A program made the position numbers and the translations under genes. Shown here one piece after another: positions 30,315 to 42,600 of a DNA stretch of 64,000 nt. The stretch spans positions 992,001 through 1,056,000 of the forward strand of contig CP053156.1 of NCBI GenBank assembly GCA_014607495.2, given 5' to 3'. Within the stretch, counting starts at the first letter, position 1; each line of letters begins with the position of its first letter. The stretch comes from Carposina sasakii. Its lineage: Eukaryota; Arthropoda; Insecta; Lepidoptera; Carposinidae. The notes beneath the pieces are model-generated. The model was given only the letters and a program-made list of their open reading frames with translations, had not been told where the DNA came from and ran no database searches.

Positions 30315-30822
30315 GGGTCAGTTCACACCGAGACGCGACGCGACGACACTCGAAGAGGCCAATGATTTCGCGCTGCGCCGCGATCCGCGCGAGCGAGACG
30401 CATCACTATGTAGCAAGGCGCATCGTAAAATCGTAGCAGCACGACGTGCAGCGAAACGTGTCTACTCGCCACGGGCGACCGCTCCGCCTGCGCCACACGC
30501 AGTCTGCCATTTGCAAGCGCATAAGAATGACGTAGACAAGTCGCTATAGCGGCCTCAGGCTGCGCCTCGCGGCGTCGCACGGCATCACGAGACGCAGCAC
30601 CGCTCTTGCACGCCGCGCGACCGGCGATGCACCATTGCGGCGCGATACGTCGCGCTACGCCGCGAGGCATTTCGAAGCGCAATGCTGCGTGGTGTAACGT
30701 ATTCTGAATTCTCAAAATGAAATATATATCTTTTAGTGTTGTAAATAAAGTATATTTTGAGTTGCTCTAATATAATATGCACGCATCGTCGCGTCGCGTA
30801 GCGTTTCGGTGTGAACTGACCC
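30315..30822. mobile_element. CpG-rich Harbinger-type MITE with TAA duplication
   Basis: The ends GGGTCAGTTCACACCGAGAC and CGGTGTGAACTGACCC are inverted repeats, extended by CGCGACGCGACG against CGTCGCGTCGCG. TAA flanks at 30312-30314 and 30823-30825. The interior is strikingly GC- and CpG-rich except for an AT-rich core at about 30710-30780. Frames of 115 and 130 codons on opposite strands are composition artefacts. Confidence 0.8.
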
Positions 30823-30825
30823 TAA

Positions 30826-31867
30826 GGGGCGAGAAGCACTAAAAACAAATTTTAAAATTACATTAATCCTATTTATTTCTTTACGAGTATGCTGTAATGT
30901 AAGAAACCATGCAGACAAAAGTCGCGAGCAATATTTAATTACTTTTTCCAAAATTTACGTACAAAAAATTACGAAGGAATTATGTGTTTTAATTTATTTT
31001 TGCTCAATCAATTTCACATTACCGATAATACGAACACTTGGGCTTTAATTGGAAACCTCACGTTCAGTATACATCGATAATTTAAATTATCTCTGATCAG
31101 ACATGCCGGACTGCCGCACTAGCCACACCAGTAGTGCAACAATAAGCAAACTTTCTTACAACTCTGCCGACCTGATATTAGTCTAATTAGCATAAAAAGT
31201 ATCTAATAGGCCCCACAGCCAGACCCTTAAGAAAAAACATACCTATAATGTGCGTTAAATTGTTACAAACTATATGATTTACCTAAAAAATCTAGTTATT
31301 TTTCAAGTAGCATTATGCGAAACTTCATAATCTAGATATCCCGTATAAAATATTTGTATACTTATTATTTACTTCTTACGTTGAAAGTTCTGGACATGGT
31401 CATCTTATAGTGAAATATAGTGATAGGCTACCATGAAATCTTTAAGCAACATAGACCGATATCACGTTTCTATGATGGAAACATGCTTGAAAATTTCATG
31501 GTAGCGTGTGCTCCTAGAAATTGCAGTTAAGACTATTGGTCGTGGCTGACTTTAGTCACCATATGTTATAAATTGAACAAACAGAAGCCCAAGATTTCGT
31601 CCGCGTAAACGTTAAAATTCCCGTTTTCTCATTCCCGTGGGAATTTCGTTTCTTGGCTTTCTAAGAAATACCTTTTAAAGGTGCCGCTAATACGTATTTG
31701 CGTCTTTTGTTAAATCTCCTATTTGTATTTTAGGGTCAGTCCAAATTGCCTGTTTTCAATTTCTACATCTTCATACAAATATAAATAAAAGATTTACATA
31801 CTACATAGATATTATTATTAGAAGTAGACATCATATTGTAAAATATGTAAAATTAGTAAAACCCAAA
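30826..31867. other. Non-coding, with a Helitron trace
   Basis: 31588-31655 (GATTTCGTCCGCG ... CCCGTGGGAATTTCG) resembles part of the Helitron repeat unit in reverse. Nothing else recognised. Confidence 0.35.
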
Positions 31868-32105
31868 AATAATTGCAAAAACAACTTACATGAGCCCATG
31901 AAGACATCGTATCCGACTAAAGTTTTACTCAGTTATTGTATATAAAACATGCACCGCACTTATTTACATAACAAGTAAACAAAATATAACTTATCTACAG
32001 AAAACAACCTTTACGGACACATGAAAGCTATTTACAAATAAATTTTGATTACACAAGAAAATTACACCCGCTCTTCCAGCTTTCCCGCCGAATCTCTGAA
32101 ATGAA
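31868..32105 (+). repeat. Dispersed repeat R, copy 1
   Basis: ATGAGCCCATGAAGACATCG, AAGTTTTACTCAG, TTTACGGACACATG and TTCCAGCTTTCCCGCCGAAT also occur, in the same order, at 47165-47400 and partly at 48325-48430. Non-coding and of unknown class. Confidence 0.65.
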
Positions 32106-33434
32106 TGAACTATTCAAATTTAGTGTTGCAAGTGTAACTTTGCGCAATTTCCCAATATCGATATCATGTATAAATCTGTTCTCAAAAATGAACTATACAA
32201 TAAAACGTGTATTCATAGTTACGCCAAATCATATACCTATAAATATTTACCACATGCGAAAGTATTTTGTCAGTAAAATAAGGAAACAATACTATTCTAT
32301 TTTTATTTATGGTTTCTATTGTGATAATAATTCACTCATGTCATCGAGAGTATCAGCCTTTCACTCAAACAATTGATATCCAAATATTTACTTATTCTGA
32401 CTATTGAAGAAATATTATTACAGCGCTTATCGTTAGAGAAGATGCCGTCATTGTCTCTTTTTTTTCGAGTTATGTATTCAATAACTTAGCGGTCATAATG
32501 ACCTAGTCAACATCTTTAGTATTCTTAGCATTATGGAAATATTCAAATAACCCTGACATTTTTTATTTATGACTCTAATGTATAAGGCACGAAATTCTGT
32601 CAAAGTTACATAGATAAGAATAATACAAAAAGAAAATCTGTTTTTGTAAGATTTACGCTATTGAATTCTATATTAAACAAAGAGTGTAACATACAATGGC
32701 TTCATTAAAGAAGATGCCGCTATTGTCTTATTTTAAAGAAAAAAATCCTTGTGCCTTTTCTTAGATTTAAGCTATTGAATTCTTATTATTGAACAATAGA
32801 GTAACACAGTACAACGGCTTATCAGCTGCTTACCTAAACCATAGACCTAGAACCAAGTCTCAGTCATGACATGGATGATCGTTGGCAGTGTTTTGACCTA
32901 CATTACGTTATCTACGTTTTGGAAATTCTATTTTTTTACTTACTATACGAATACATATAATAGTCTGTGACATATCTATGAAGATGCAAAGGGTAATTTT
33001 TAACCATAGTCAAAGGATTGTTCGGCGAACCACAGGCGCGCCAAGCGGCACCGCTTTCCGAAATACGTATACAGCGGCATAATGTTTGCTTGCAATTGGC
33101 GTCATAAACATGTCATGCATGCTAAGAAAAACAGCCGGCAAATCACAAACAGGCAAACCACATCCGCGCACAGCAATAACTTTTCACCCACATTGTGGTT
33201 GTCAAACTATGATAGTTTATGTCTCACGTTGTAATAAAAAGTGACGGTTTCAGTTGCAGATATGAACTGGGTGTGCTAATTTTTACCATACCAAAGGAAA
33301 CCATTTTAAATATCAAAAGTCACAAACAATAATAAGAGCCAACATAATTCCAGGCAGGTAATATGTAAGCATGTCAATTCTTTCATTTACAGATACCATT
33401 TTTATTCAATTTATTTGATGTACATAAAGACTTA
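32106..33434. other. No gene recognised
   Basis: A 91-codon frame at 32101-32376 overlaps the end of repeat R and shows no domain. Two weakly similar segments contain AAGAAGATGCCG and TTAAGCTATTGAATTC (32435-32830). Confidence 0.35.
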
Positions 33435-33560
33435 ATATTAATACATACATATAATCACGCCTTTATCCGTTACGGGGTAGGCAACACATGGTGCCACTTC
33501 TGACCAATTCTTAGGGTATAGTCCAGATGTACAAGTTCGGTTAGTAGTGACAGGTGGTCA
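33435..33560 (+). repeat. Dispersed repeat S, copy 1 (ATAATCACGCCTTTATCC)
   Basis: CATACATACATATAATCACG, TTACGGGGTAGGC, ACATGGTGCCACTTCTGACC and GTAGTGACAGGTGG recur at 54350-54485 and, inverted, at 56455-56658. Probably the 3' end of an RTE-like LINE or SINE with an ACAT/ATGT tail. Confidence 0.6.
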
Positions 33561-34870
33561 GCTCATCGCCTACAAAACACCAAGACCCTCTTGTCCCTCT
33601 ACTGACTTGTACAGTATGCCCGGGAAGAGAAGCAGCTGTAGCATTACATATTATTTTTCACTCCCAGAGCAGCATAGAAGAAAATTAAAATACTTAGATA
33701 ATATCTGGGTCTTTGACAATGTCACTTATCAATTATTTTTATTGTTTCAGCGTTCAAGTTAAACCTAGCTAAATTTTAGAAAAGTCGATTTACACAAGCA
33801 CTACAGATTTCACAACTAAAATCGGAATTTTATCGTATTCACTTTCATCAAAAAAATTCCGGAGTGAACTTTTCTTTCTCTTATTATTCTGACCTTAATA
33901 AAACAAAGCCTTGCTTTGAAACTGTTGTAAACTGCGGCCGCGAATAGCAACTCCACATAATTTGATGTAAAATACTTTTACTCGTAACTGTAGGAATTTT
34001 AATATTGGACTTTAGTAAGCACTGTATCGAAGTGTAGACTGCGCCTGGGGCTGCACTGATTCCGTGTGGCCATGAGTTTTTCATTATGTACTCTTTTATA
34101 GTCTAGCATTGAGTCTTTAGCTTTTACTTCTACTGATGCATTATGAAGCGTAACAACGAAACTTTTGTAACTATCTACGTTAAAACAATGACGATTGAGT
34201 ATTTATTGCACATTATGTTATATGTATTCTTAAAGATGATAATCGCTTTTGATGTTTTAATGCTTTGATGCTTATGAAGTCTTATCGAATTTTTAAACAA
34301 TTTAGTTTCATACTTGCATTACAGATGCAGATACAGATTATTTGATGAGTTTTTTTTAAAATTAGAAACAAGTGAATTTAAATAGTCAAATTACACTCAT
34401 CAACAACAAGTCATTATATTTGTTAAGAATACATCCTGAAAACCTACACCTAAATCGACACAACCCACCCTCTTCGACCCTACGCTAGAATACATATTTG
34501 GATTAAAGAACACTATCGCTGCCGTTGAGATTGAAGGAGGAGGCAAAGGCGGGAAAATAGTATTACATGAAAAATATGCGAAGACTTTTTTTACTCGATT
34601 CCGACCCGTTATAGTTATATCTAATATAAATCTGACGTATCTGATATAAAAGATCGGACGATTTTTGCACGAGATGAAATGAAATGACGAACAAAACTGT
34701 ATTAACGATATCTTTGGTATAGAGATTTGGAGCACGTGCTTATGTTGCTTTTACATTTATGACATACGAGTATGTGTGTCAAACTCGAAAGTACATATTT
34801 TGCACTTTGCCATTAACTTTATGGATAATCATTAGTCATTATAATACGGTTATAATTTTCAACTGGAGAC
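33561..34870. other. No gene recognised
   Basis: Minus-strand frames of 66 and 111 codons (33884-34084, 34400-34735) carry no recognisable motif. Confidence 0.35.
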
Positions 34871-34971
34871 AATAATAATAATAATAATAATAAGTTTCTT
34901 TATTTAGGCATAAAAAACCCATAAATGTCACATACAAATATACGAATAGAAAAATGATACTAATATATCAG

Positions 34972-35700
34972 TCATTTACGATTCGCGTCCCTGTGAGCGG
35001 AAAGCCAGTAATTAAATATAGGACTGGTCATGTCCTCACTGACAGCCTCTAATATGGTATTGCCAGAATTACGCAATCTCTCCCAAAAGGAGGATATGCG
35101 AGCCCTGACAATTGTGAAAAAGTCTGGCACTCCCGCCTCGGCAAACATGCCCGAAGCACTGCAGTATCTTGGTAACCGCATAAGGATCCGAAAGGCGTCA
35201 TTATACTGTATCCTTATAGTACTCCAGCTCTTTCTTCTAAAATGTACCCACAACTGGCAGGTGTAAAAGCACTGACAGTAAGCTTTAAATAGCATTATTT
35301 TAACTGGCGGTGTACATTTGGAGAACCGTCTTGCGAGCATATTACACCGGATCGAGAGTGCCCTTCTCTCTCTTTCCATATCGAGATCGTCCCTAAGGTC
35401 GGCAGTGAGCACATGACCTAGATACCTAAACTGCTGTACAACCCGAACTGCGGTACCATTCAGCAATACTTCGGGTATCCTCTCCGGACCCCTCCCGGCC
35501 CTAAATACAAGTATTTCGCTCTTTAAGACATTGTATTTCAGCCCGTGAAGTCGTGCATAACGTTCACAGACCGAAACCAACTTTCTTAAGCCATTGATTG
35601 ATGGACTGAGGAGCACCATGTCATCTGCGTAACTCAGGTTGTTTACACAAACATTACCTAAGTGGCATCCTACTTTCGTACTCCTCAGTTCACCAATCAA
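34972..35700 (-). pseudogene. LINE reverse transcriptase, second half (YADD box and C-terminus)
   Basis: About 242 codons. NNLSYADDMVLLSPS carries the RT active site. YLGHVLTADLRDD is the post-RT segment, followed by KAYCQCFYTCQLW and RIQYNDAFRILMRLPR typical of these LINE C-termini. It continues the frame at 35690-36694 after a shift. Stop at 34972, about 80 bp before the tail. Confidence 0.75.
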
Positions 35701-36694
35701 CCCATCTATATACAGCCGGAGAGGTCAGCCCTCCTTGACGAACACCGCATTCTAACCTATAATCGCTAGAAGTCACGTCGCCCCATCTTACAGTATTGGT
35801 TTGATTTTTGTACCAGTAAGCCAACAGATCCACAACATTGCTTTGAACCTTGGAGCCGCGCAGTTTGGTCCAGAGAATATTATAATTCACTAAATCAAAC
35901 GCGCGACTTAAATCCAGGAAACAAGCGTAAACAGACGTATCTCTCACTGTATAATAACTCACGGTATGCTTGAGACTAACTATTGCCGAATCCGTTGAAA
36001 GACCAGACCGGAAACCGAACTGTGCGTCATCAATTCTAATGGATTTTTGCAGTTCGGGCTGTAACAGCCTTTCCAGAATTTTCCCCAATACAGTACCCAG
36101 CGAGATAGGACGATAATTGCCTATGGATTCTACATTACCCGTTTTGTTTTTGACTACAGGCACGACGACCGATTTCATTATGTGATCGGGGAGGTATGAA
36201 AACCTCATACATAGATTAAACAAGGTACATAATCTGCTTCTGAGTTCCGCCCCTGCATAAATAATGTGTTCTATACTCAGACCGTCGTGACCAGGAGATT
36301 TCCCACGTTTTATTTGTTTAATGGCCTTGAAAACTTCGTCTAAGGTGAAAATTTTGATGGGAGACTTACAATGAACATTACTATCATCCCCAATTATCGT
36401 GCCATCTCGCTGTTCCAATGGTTCTGGCTTAACTCTAAACTTTTCGGCAAACATATTTGCTATTTGGACGTGATCCTGCAGACCGTCCACAGCTAAGGGC
36501 ATTTTTTGCTTGAAATCAAGTTTTTTAGTTTCTTTCCAGAATTTAACAAAATTTTTATCCTTTTTGTGAGTGGCTAATACATCCATTTTTATTGTTTCCT
36601 CATTTCTCTGACACCATTTTAATTTATTCTTAAATATTTTACGACTACTATGCATTAGCTCATATAATATACCTGTGGACGGCCTGTCAGCCAT
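35690..36694 (-). pseudogene. LINE reverse transcriptase, first half
   Basis: About 334 codons of linker and RT: RGKSPGHDGLSIEHI, NYRPISLGTVLGKI, QFGFRSGLSTDSAI, CFLDLSRAFDLVNY (first catalytic aspartates) and GVRQGGLTSP. After TSP the frame runs into VYRWVDW and stops. Reading the next frame gives YIDGLIGEL, so roughly a dozen bases are missing at the ALFNLY-equivalent site. In-frame similarity extends a little upstream of the ATG at 36694 (DYIIWIMADRP), so that ATG is internal to the original protein. Confidence 0.75.
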
Positions 36695-36778
36695 AATCCA
36701 AATAATGTAGTCGTGTTGTGATTGAGTCGTTTTTCATTGTCTCACTTTTTATAGTGCGCGTGGCGTCTATATATAATA

Positions 36779-37487
36779 CTAGTGGACGCCCGCGACTTCG
36801 TCCGCGTGGACTGCAGAAAAATAAAAATGTTGAAATCACCTGGGAAAATATTTTTTACCGGTTTAATTAATAAAAACAAAAATCCAGGGTGTCAGCTAAC
36901 TCCATACAAAATTTAATTTAAATCGCTCCAACCGTTTTTACGCGGAAGAGTAACAAACATCCATCCATACTCACAAACTTTCGCGTTTATATATTATCGA
37001 TTCCCATTCGGGTGAAGAATTTTTTCCATTTTCTTTATTAATAATTTTATATTATATTATTAGAAAGTGCTTATCATGCTGAGCAACTTTTCCTAAGACG
37101 GTATTTTCATATCTCTCAAAGTTTAGCTGGGCTGCTAAGGGTTCTGCATCAGGCAGTCTAGACCTTCAATTTTTTTCTTTCATATCATTTCTACGTCATT
37201 TTATTCTTTCATACATATTTTTTGGATAACTTGAACCGTTTACGCAGCGCACGCAACGGAAGTCTCCAAAGTTGAATAATTTTCCCCGTTTTTTCCACAT
37301 TTTCCTCTTATTCTTCGTCCCTATTGGTCGCACTGTGATGATATATAGCCTAAAGCCTTCCTCGATAAATGGACTATCCAACACAAAAAGAATTTTTTAA
37401 TGCGACCCAGTAGTTCCGGAGATTAGCGCGTTCAATCAAACAAACAAACAAACAAACTCTTCAGCTTTATAATATTATTAGTATAGA
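36779..37487 (-). mobile_element. Helitron (reverse), composite with SINE tail inside
   Basis: Minus-strand 5' end TCTATACTAATAATATTATA near 37487, followed by the GTTTGTTTG run. The 3' end is CGCGGACGAAGTCGCGGGCG, then TCCACTAG near 36779. At 37002-37055 it contains CGATTCCCATTCGGGTGA and the SINE tail TTTCTTTATTAATAATTTTA, so either a SINE inserted here or two Helitron pieces are joined. Confidence 0.55.
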
Positions 37488-38165
37488 TTACAATTTGGCA
37501 GATTTATGTAATGTACCAATACCAATATGGACTGATTTGTGTTCACATACATACATATGAGGTAGCCATGCCCATTATCCCCCAAATTGGGTTGGGTAGA
37601 AATGTGCAAATTACACACCCACTTTTCACCATTTATTCTAAAATATGACGAGGTATAAGACATTTTCGTTGTGGGATATAGCAAATCTAATTTAGTATTC
37701 AGTGGACTTTAAGGCCCTTACGTTTACGTTAGGTACACTTACGCTCGTATTCTTAGTTCTAACCTTTCCCTTAAATGCAATCGGGTGAGAGTTATAGTTG
37801 AGTACAATTACTCGTACTTTGTTTTCTTTGAATGAGTGTGACTGAAGCTGAAGCTGGAGTTAACGATTATTTATATGTTAGACTAGCTTTAAAACGTATT
37901 TACCGACAAGAAATGTTTCGAAGACATCCAAATGTTTCGTAAACAACTCATATCCAATTTATATATTATGTATTTACGTGGTTGTAACTGCCCAATGTAG
38001 ATGACACGAAAACTATAAACAAAACGTTTCTCATATTTTTATAGCTAGTGTCATATATGCTACTGTTAAGATATCTTTGTTTCAGTTATTTTATTATAAC
38101 GATTACCTTTTATTATAAGATGGAAGTGGGGGTTACTATTAACTTTTTAAGCAGAATAGTTTCTA
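37488..38165. other. Non-coding, includes repeat T copy 1
   Basis: 37545-37680 (GCCCATTATCCCCCA ... TTACACACCCACTTTTCACC) matches 46293-46440. The rest is unassigned. Confidence 0.4.
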
Positions 38166-38540
38166 TACAGGATGATTTTTGGTCATCAACGTTCCCGAAA
38201 ACTACGAAATATCCTCATCATCACGATCATCTTTCTCCATGGAATCATACCTGGGAAGTGTGGTTCCCAAGATATTAGGGTCCAAAGTTGAATAAATAGA
38301 CTGCGTTTTTCTGCACAAATGCACATAGACGCGCGTAGCAAGATTTTTTCACGAGAAATAATTAATATCTGTCAATGAAAAAACTAGCATAAACACTGGA
38401 CACTATAGATTCGCCCGATCAAGTAATTAAAGATAAAAAAAAAACATTTTTCCCCAGCATTTTTTTGGCATAAATTTACTTTATTTGATGTATAGAGTAC
38501 GTACCCTTCGTTAAGGGTGGCAACGAAAAAACATCCTGTA
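38166..38540 (-). mobile_element. MITE family 1, copy 6 (reverse)
   Basis: Begins TACAGGATGATTTTTGGTCA and ends GCAACGAAAAAACATCCTGTA, about 375 bp. The landmarks are in reverse order and similar in divergence to copy 1. Confidence 0.85.
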
Positions 38541-41104
38541 TATGGGAAATAAGCGTGAGGTTATATATAGGTATGTGTTATGTTTAGAAGTAAGATATCA
38601 CTCTACATTGTAGTTCAAAAGCCTGCTTCTTTTTTTACCTGACTCATAAACATTGAACAGTATAGTGACGTCACCCAGTTACACAAAGAAATGCTCGTTT
38701 AATCCATGATACCCAATAAAACTTCCGTCACATAGGTCCTAATAATGAAATATCTATTATTATTTATCAGTCAACGTAATAGACCTATTTTATGTTATGT
38801 CGTTAAATCCGATATGTGATATAAGGGAGTAGATTTCCTTGTCCGACTGATTCCCTATCATATTACGAATGTACCTATATAGCCACCATAAGAAAAAGAT
38901 AAGGTTTAATGAGATACTTCTTCGGATCAATCTACTCTCACTTCACTGCCGATTTTGATGGGGTTTTAAAAATAATACTCTGGTGGTTAAACGTTTATCT
39001 GTTAAAAGAAGATAGTCCTCATAGTGAAAGCGAGATGTCGCACTGCTATTAGCAGTATGTAATTTGATAGATACGAGTATGAAAGAAATTAAGTCTCAAA
39101 ATTTGAGGACAGGTTCTTTATAATGGGCTATTTTTATAGCTTTGCGCTTAACATATCCCCTAAGGCTTAGCACTAAAACTTGAATTGATAGTAAATTTTC
39201 CAGGTAGCCATCGTGAATCGCTGAAATGGCTACTGACATCCGTTTAACAGTGCCGTTAGCTGATAGAAAGGTATTTTATAGCTATCTCGTAATATTCACA
39301 TGATATTAATAAAACTGGCCCATTCATCGTCCATTAAAAGATATAATGCACTTTCGAAGTTTCTCTAAGTACATCTCCCAAGATACTCTTTTAAGGATGG
39401 GGGTTTTTATTTAACATAAAATTTCTTCGAACTCTTTAACTTTAACCCTGTACTGTTCAAATAACCTATTTTATAATGTTTATGGATTTGAATTACGTAA
39501 AAAGAAATTATTTTTTGAAAGCATTTCAATTGAAATGGTTACCAAATGAGTTACACAATATATATATACACAGAAGCATTATTTTTGTAGATACACTTTA
39601 ACTTTTAAACTAGGTTAAACATAAGATAAATCCACTCTTTCAAAACAATTTCCATTATAGGAGGTAGGTTTGGTTAAAATGGTATGGAACTTAAGCCTCG
39701 TAAAATGTCCAGTCATAAACAACTTCGTGTGGAACGAAGTGGGGCACGCGTAATCAGGCGTCGATACCAGAACATTTCCGAAAATATCCCAGTGTTAAGA
39801 TGTAGGTACTGTATTCGTGTTATGTCACGCAGAATAAAAGGTTCATTAGTCTTTCCTCGTTTTTCTCACGTCGCGGTCTGTGGCATGGTTGATTTCATCT
39901 TGTTTGAAAGTTGAATTTCGTAAATGTGATGTGAGAACGATTGTGCGTACTTTTAACATGATTCAATGTAGCTAACACGCACTCGTTTGCAATATTCTAA
40001 GAGAACTACTAAAAATTTCAGACGTACTTCACACTCCTTCCCATTTACGTTCCGATCGCTTCACGGCTTCTACAGTATTGCGTCGTGTCGTGTTCACGAG
40101 TGTAAAAAAACTTTATTATATTCGCTAGCTATTTTAATTTCTAAATAATCTCATTTATTTACAACTCCTATTTTGAAGATGAAACGGAGCTACTTTAAGG
40201 CATTTCGAGTATTATTTAGAAAAGCTTAAGCTTAAAGAGAGTTAGAAAATTTCTAAGAATGTTTCCGGTAAGAATTTCTGTAAAAGAATAACAAAATATA
40301 TTTATTATCTTACAGTTACCGATGAGAATGAAAAGTTCTCAAATTAAGTATCTTTAGGGTTGCTGAAAATAATTTCTTCACATCTTCGGAATTCGACAAC
40401 AATTTACACTTTGTCAGTGAAGTCAGGCGCATGTTTTTTTCCACATTACTTTTTCATTATAGGAATAATGTATTTCGTAACTTTGGTGTGACCATAATTA
40501 TTTGCTACATTACTAGACTGTCTTAAAATTTACTAATAATCCTCAAGCTTTTTAATCCCCTAATACTTTTATCAAAGAGGTACTAATAGGCAAACATTTG
40601 TCACTATTTACAAGTGTTATAAAACATCGTATTTGTGGATACTCGTTAGCAATAATTTATTTGGCTCATAGCCTTTGGCTCAGGTTTAGTTGAGCCTCGA
40701 GTATGTAATTATCAAGCTCACTTGTAAAGGCGTTGTTATGTACAATGCGTTATCAAGTTTCAATATATACAATAATATAAAACACGTGACATCTAAGTAA
40801 CTAATCATGCAGAAGGGGGGTTGCGAACGTGCGTACTATGTGCTCTATGGCCGGAACTCCGACAAATGTCTAGCGATTTCCTTTGGGGATGACTATTATT
40901 TTACTATCAGACTCAACTTTTCTTTGTGCAAAAGAAAGGGTAGGTATAAACACGAGATTGTTTTCTTTTGAAATATAAAAATGTTGTTTACTTATAACCT
41001 TCTTATTCTACGTGTACAACTAAATTTATTATGTGACCCGCAGGTTGGGCGGGGAATAGTATATTTTATGAATATGTATCTGGTTTCTTAGTGCAAGTGC
41101 AAGA
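38541..41104. other. Probably host intergenic or intronic DNA, no gene seen
   Basis: No repeat ends and no exon-like frame recognised. The 76-codon frame at 39684-39914 has no domain. If the exon at 41311-41866 is spliced at 41310, this would be intron sequence of that gene. Confidence 0.35.
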
Positions 41105-41866
41105 TTAGAAAATCAGAAATCGCCAGATGCTCGTGTAGAAGAATGGCCTGTCAAAGAGCATGGCATTGTACTCGATAAGTACCGCGAATGATGGCAGTGA
41201 GAAGCAGTCGAGGTTTCGTGGCGCCGTTCGCAGCCCCAGGTTCTCAGGGTCGGAGTCAGTCGCATGCGAAGCGGGAGGGGCGACGGTGGGGCAACATGAA
41301 CGGGGCTCACTGAGAGGATGGTGCGGCGGCACGGAGAACGTGTAGTACTTGGCCGTTTGGTTGTGTGCGCGCAGCACCGAGCTGTGCGTCAGCGTCACCA
41401 CCACCACCAGCACGGAAGCCAGCGCCAGCGCGAAGAAAGACGCGGCGACGGCGGCGACCACGCGGCGTCGCCGAGCCTCCTTGCCGGCGTCCTCCGCGGG
41501 CACTTCGGGCTCCACCGGCGTCGACAACTGCGGCTCCGGGGACCTGCTGCGGACGCTGGGCCCTCTGCTGTGCGGCAGCTCGAGCGTATGCCGCCGCGAG
41601 CGACGCGCGCGCTCGCACTCCGCCGCCGACGAGTGGTGCCGGCGCAGGCGGTGCGGCGCGCCCGGCGTCACCCGGCATGACGCCGAGCGCAGCGTACGCA
41701 CAGGTACCATCAAATCATCGCTGGAAGCCCGCGGCACTCGCGCCGAATGCACCGATCTGAAGGAGTGATCCCTCCCGGAACTGCTCGGGAAAGGCACGTC
41801 AACAGAAGCGCGGGAGGAATGTCTCGAGAAGCGATCGCGATCGCGGTGATCTACGCGCACCGACAT
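41105..41866 (-). CDS. GC-rich coding exon: type II single-pass membrane protein, unrecognised
   Basis: A 253-codon minus-strand frame starting at ATG 41866, much richer in GC than its surroundings. Residues 1-135 are hydrophilic and rich in S, R and P (RSRSPEPQLSTP). ARRRR at 131-135 precedes a clear transmembrane segment at about 136-160 (VVAAVAASFFALALASVLVV). An NQT glycosylation site lies at 169-171. A basic N-terminal side without signal peptide suggests the N-terminus stays in the cytoplasm. A good donor (TCA/GTGAGC, exon end 41311) would give a 185-codon first exon and make the last 67 codons intronic read-through; GC content falls in that part. I do not recognise the family. Frames on the other strand are composition shadows. 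Confidence 0.55.
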   Translation of the reverse strand: MSVRVDHRDRDRFSRHSSRASVDVPFPSSSGRDHSFRSVHSARVPRASSDDLMVPVRTLRSASCRVTPGAPHRLRRHHSSAAECERARRSRRHTLELPHSRGPSVRSRSPEPQLSTPVEPEVPAEDAGKEARRRRVVAAVAASFFALALASVLVVVVTLTHSSVLRAHNQTAKYYTFSVPPHHPLSEPRSCCPTVAPPASHATDSDPENLGLRTAPRNLDCFSLPSFAVLIEYNAMLFDRPFFYTSIWRFLIF

Positions 41867-42600
41867 GGTGGCGGGCGGAGCGCGCGGCGTTGGCCGCCCG
41901 AGTGCCGTGCCCTCCCCGCCTGGGCTCCGTGCGACGGTCTTATGTTTACACTCGCCGACGCCACTGTTTACACCCGCCGATCCATTCTCCCGATCCTACA
42001 AAGAGCGGCCCAAATATTCCATTAGCCCCGCGTCGTCGTCGCATCGTTACGTTCACATGGCATCTCAAATAGATTTGCATTTCGTATTTGCACGATTAAG
42101 GTGTTTGGGCTTCCGTCTCTAGGAGCGCAAGAACTTTCAAGTCAATATTGACTCGGAGTGCTAGATTGAATTGAACGATCTAATTTGTCGTTTTGTAAAC
42201 ATCACGTTTTTTTATATACAAACCGAAACATGTATAAATACCGAAGCAGTCACCGGCAACGTTTAAATCTTTAATTGCCAAAACAAGACGACAACACAGC
42301 TGTAACCGAAACGACTAAATCTCTATTATTATCGCTGTAAAAGCGTTTAATATCTGCTCCGTTTTCCCATTCGTAGAGTCTGAGCGCTAAATAGAGCGAG
42401 GCGGGCTTTGTTGTAGAGTCCACGTTGTCAAGTTAAATTGTCTCGGCAGCGGAAAACGAAACAGATAGTAGAGAAGTTGTCGGGGGTGCTACATCGACAC
42501 TATTCAATAGGAACGCACAACGAGCGAGCAACCGCGCCGCGATGTAGGCCTACAGCCATCCATCGTGACAACTCAAACTGTGTCTCTGCGTTCATTTAAT
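41867..42600 (-). promoter_or_regulatory. CpG-rich upstream flank, likely promoter/5' UTR of the membrane-protein gene
   Basis: The first 150 bp upstream of the ATG at 41866 are GC-rich and CpG-rich, fading by about 42600. No TATA box at a fixed distance was identified. The role is inferred from position and composition. Confidence 0.3.

Larger units (their letters stand above)
34871..36765 (-). mobile_element. 5'-truncated LINE (Jockey/CR1 group) with AAT-type tail
   Basis: The minus-strand element holds only the RT and C-terminal region. The endonuclease is missing, so it is 5'-truncated near 36765, adjacent to a Helitron end at 36779. The 3' end is an AAT/TTA run at 34871-34893. Its protein is in two frames because of a small deletion near 35700-35725. 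Confidence 0.75.

Noticed and set aside
30202..30715. Overlapping 115- and 130-codon frames on opposite strands
   Set aside because: They lie in the CpG-rich interior of a Harbinger-type MITE, where high GC removes stop codons. No domain is visible and the two frames overlap antisense.
41160..42122. Several plus-strand frames of 60-140 codons opposite the membrane-protein exon
   Set aside because: Low-complexity A/R/P-rich shadows of a GC-rich exon and its flank. The minus-strand frame alone has a sensible transmembrane segment.
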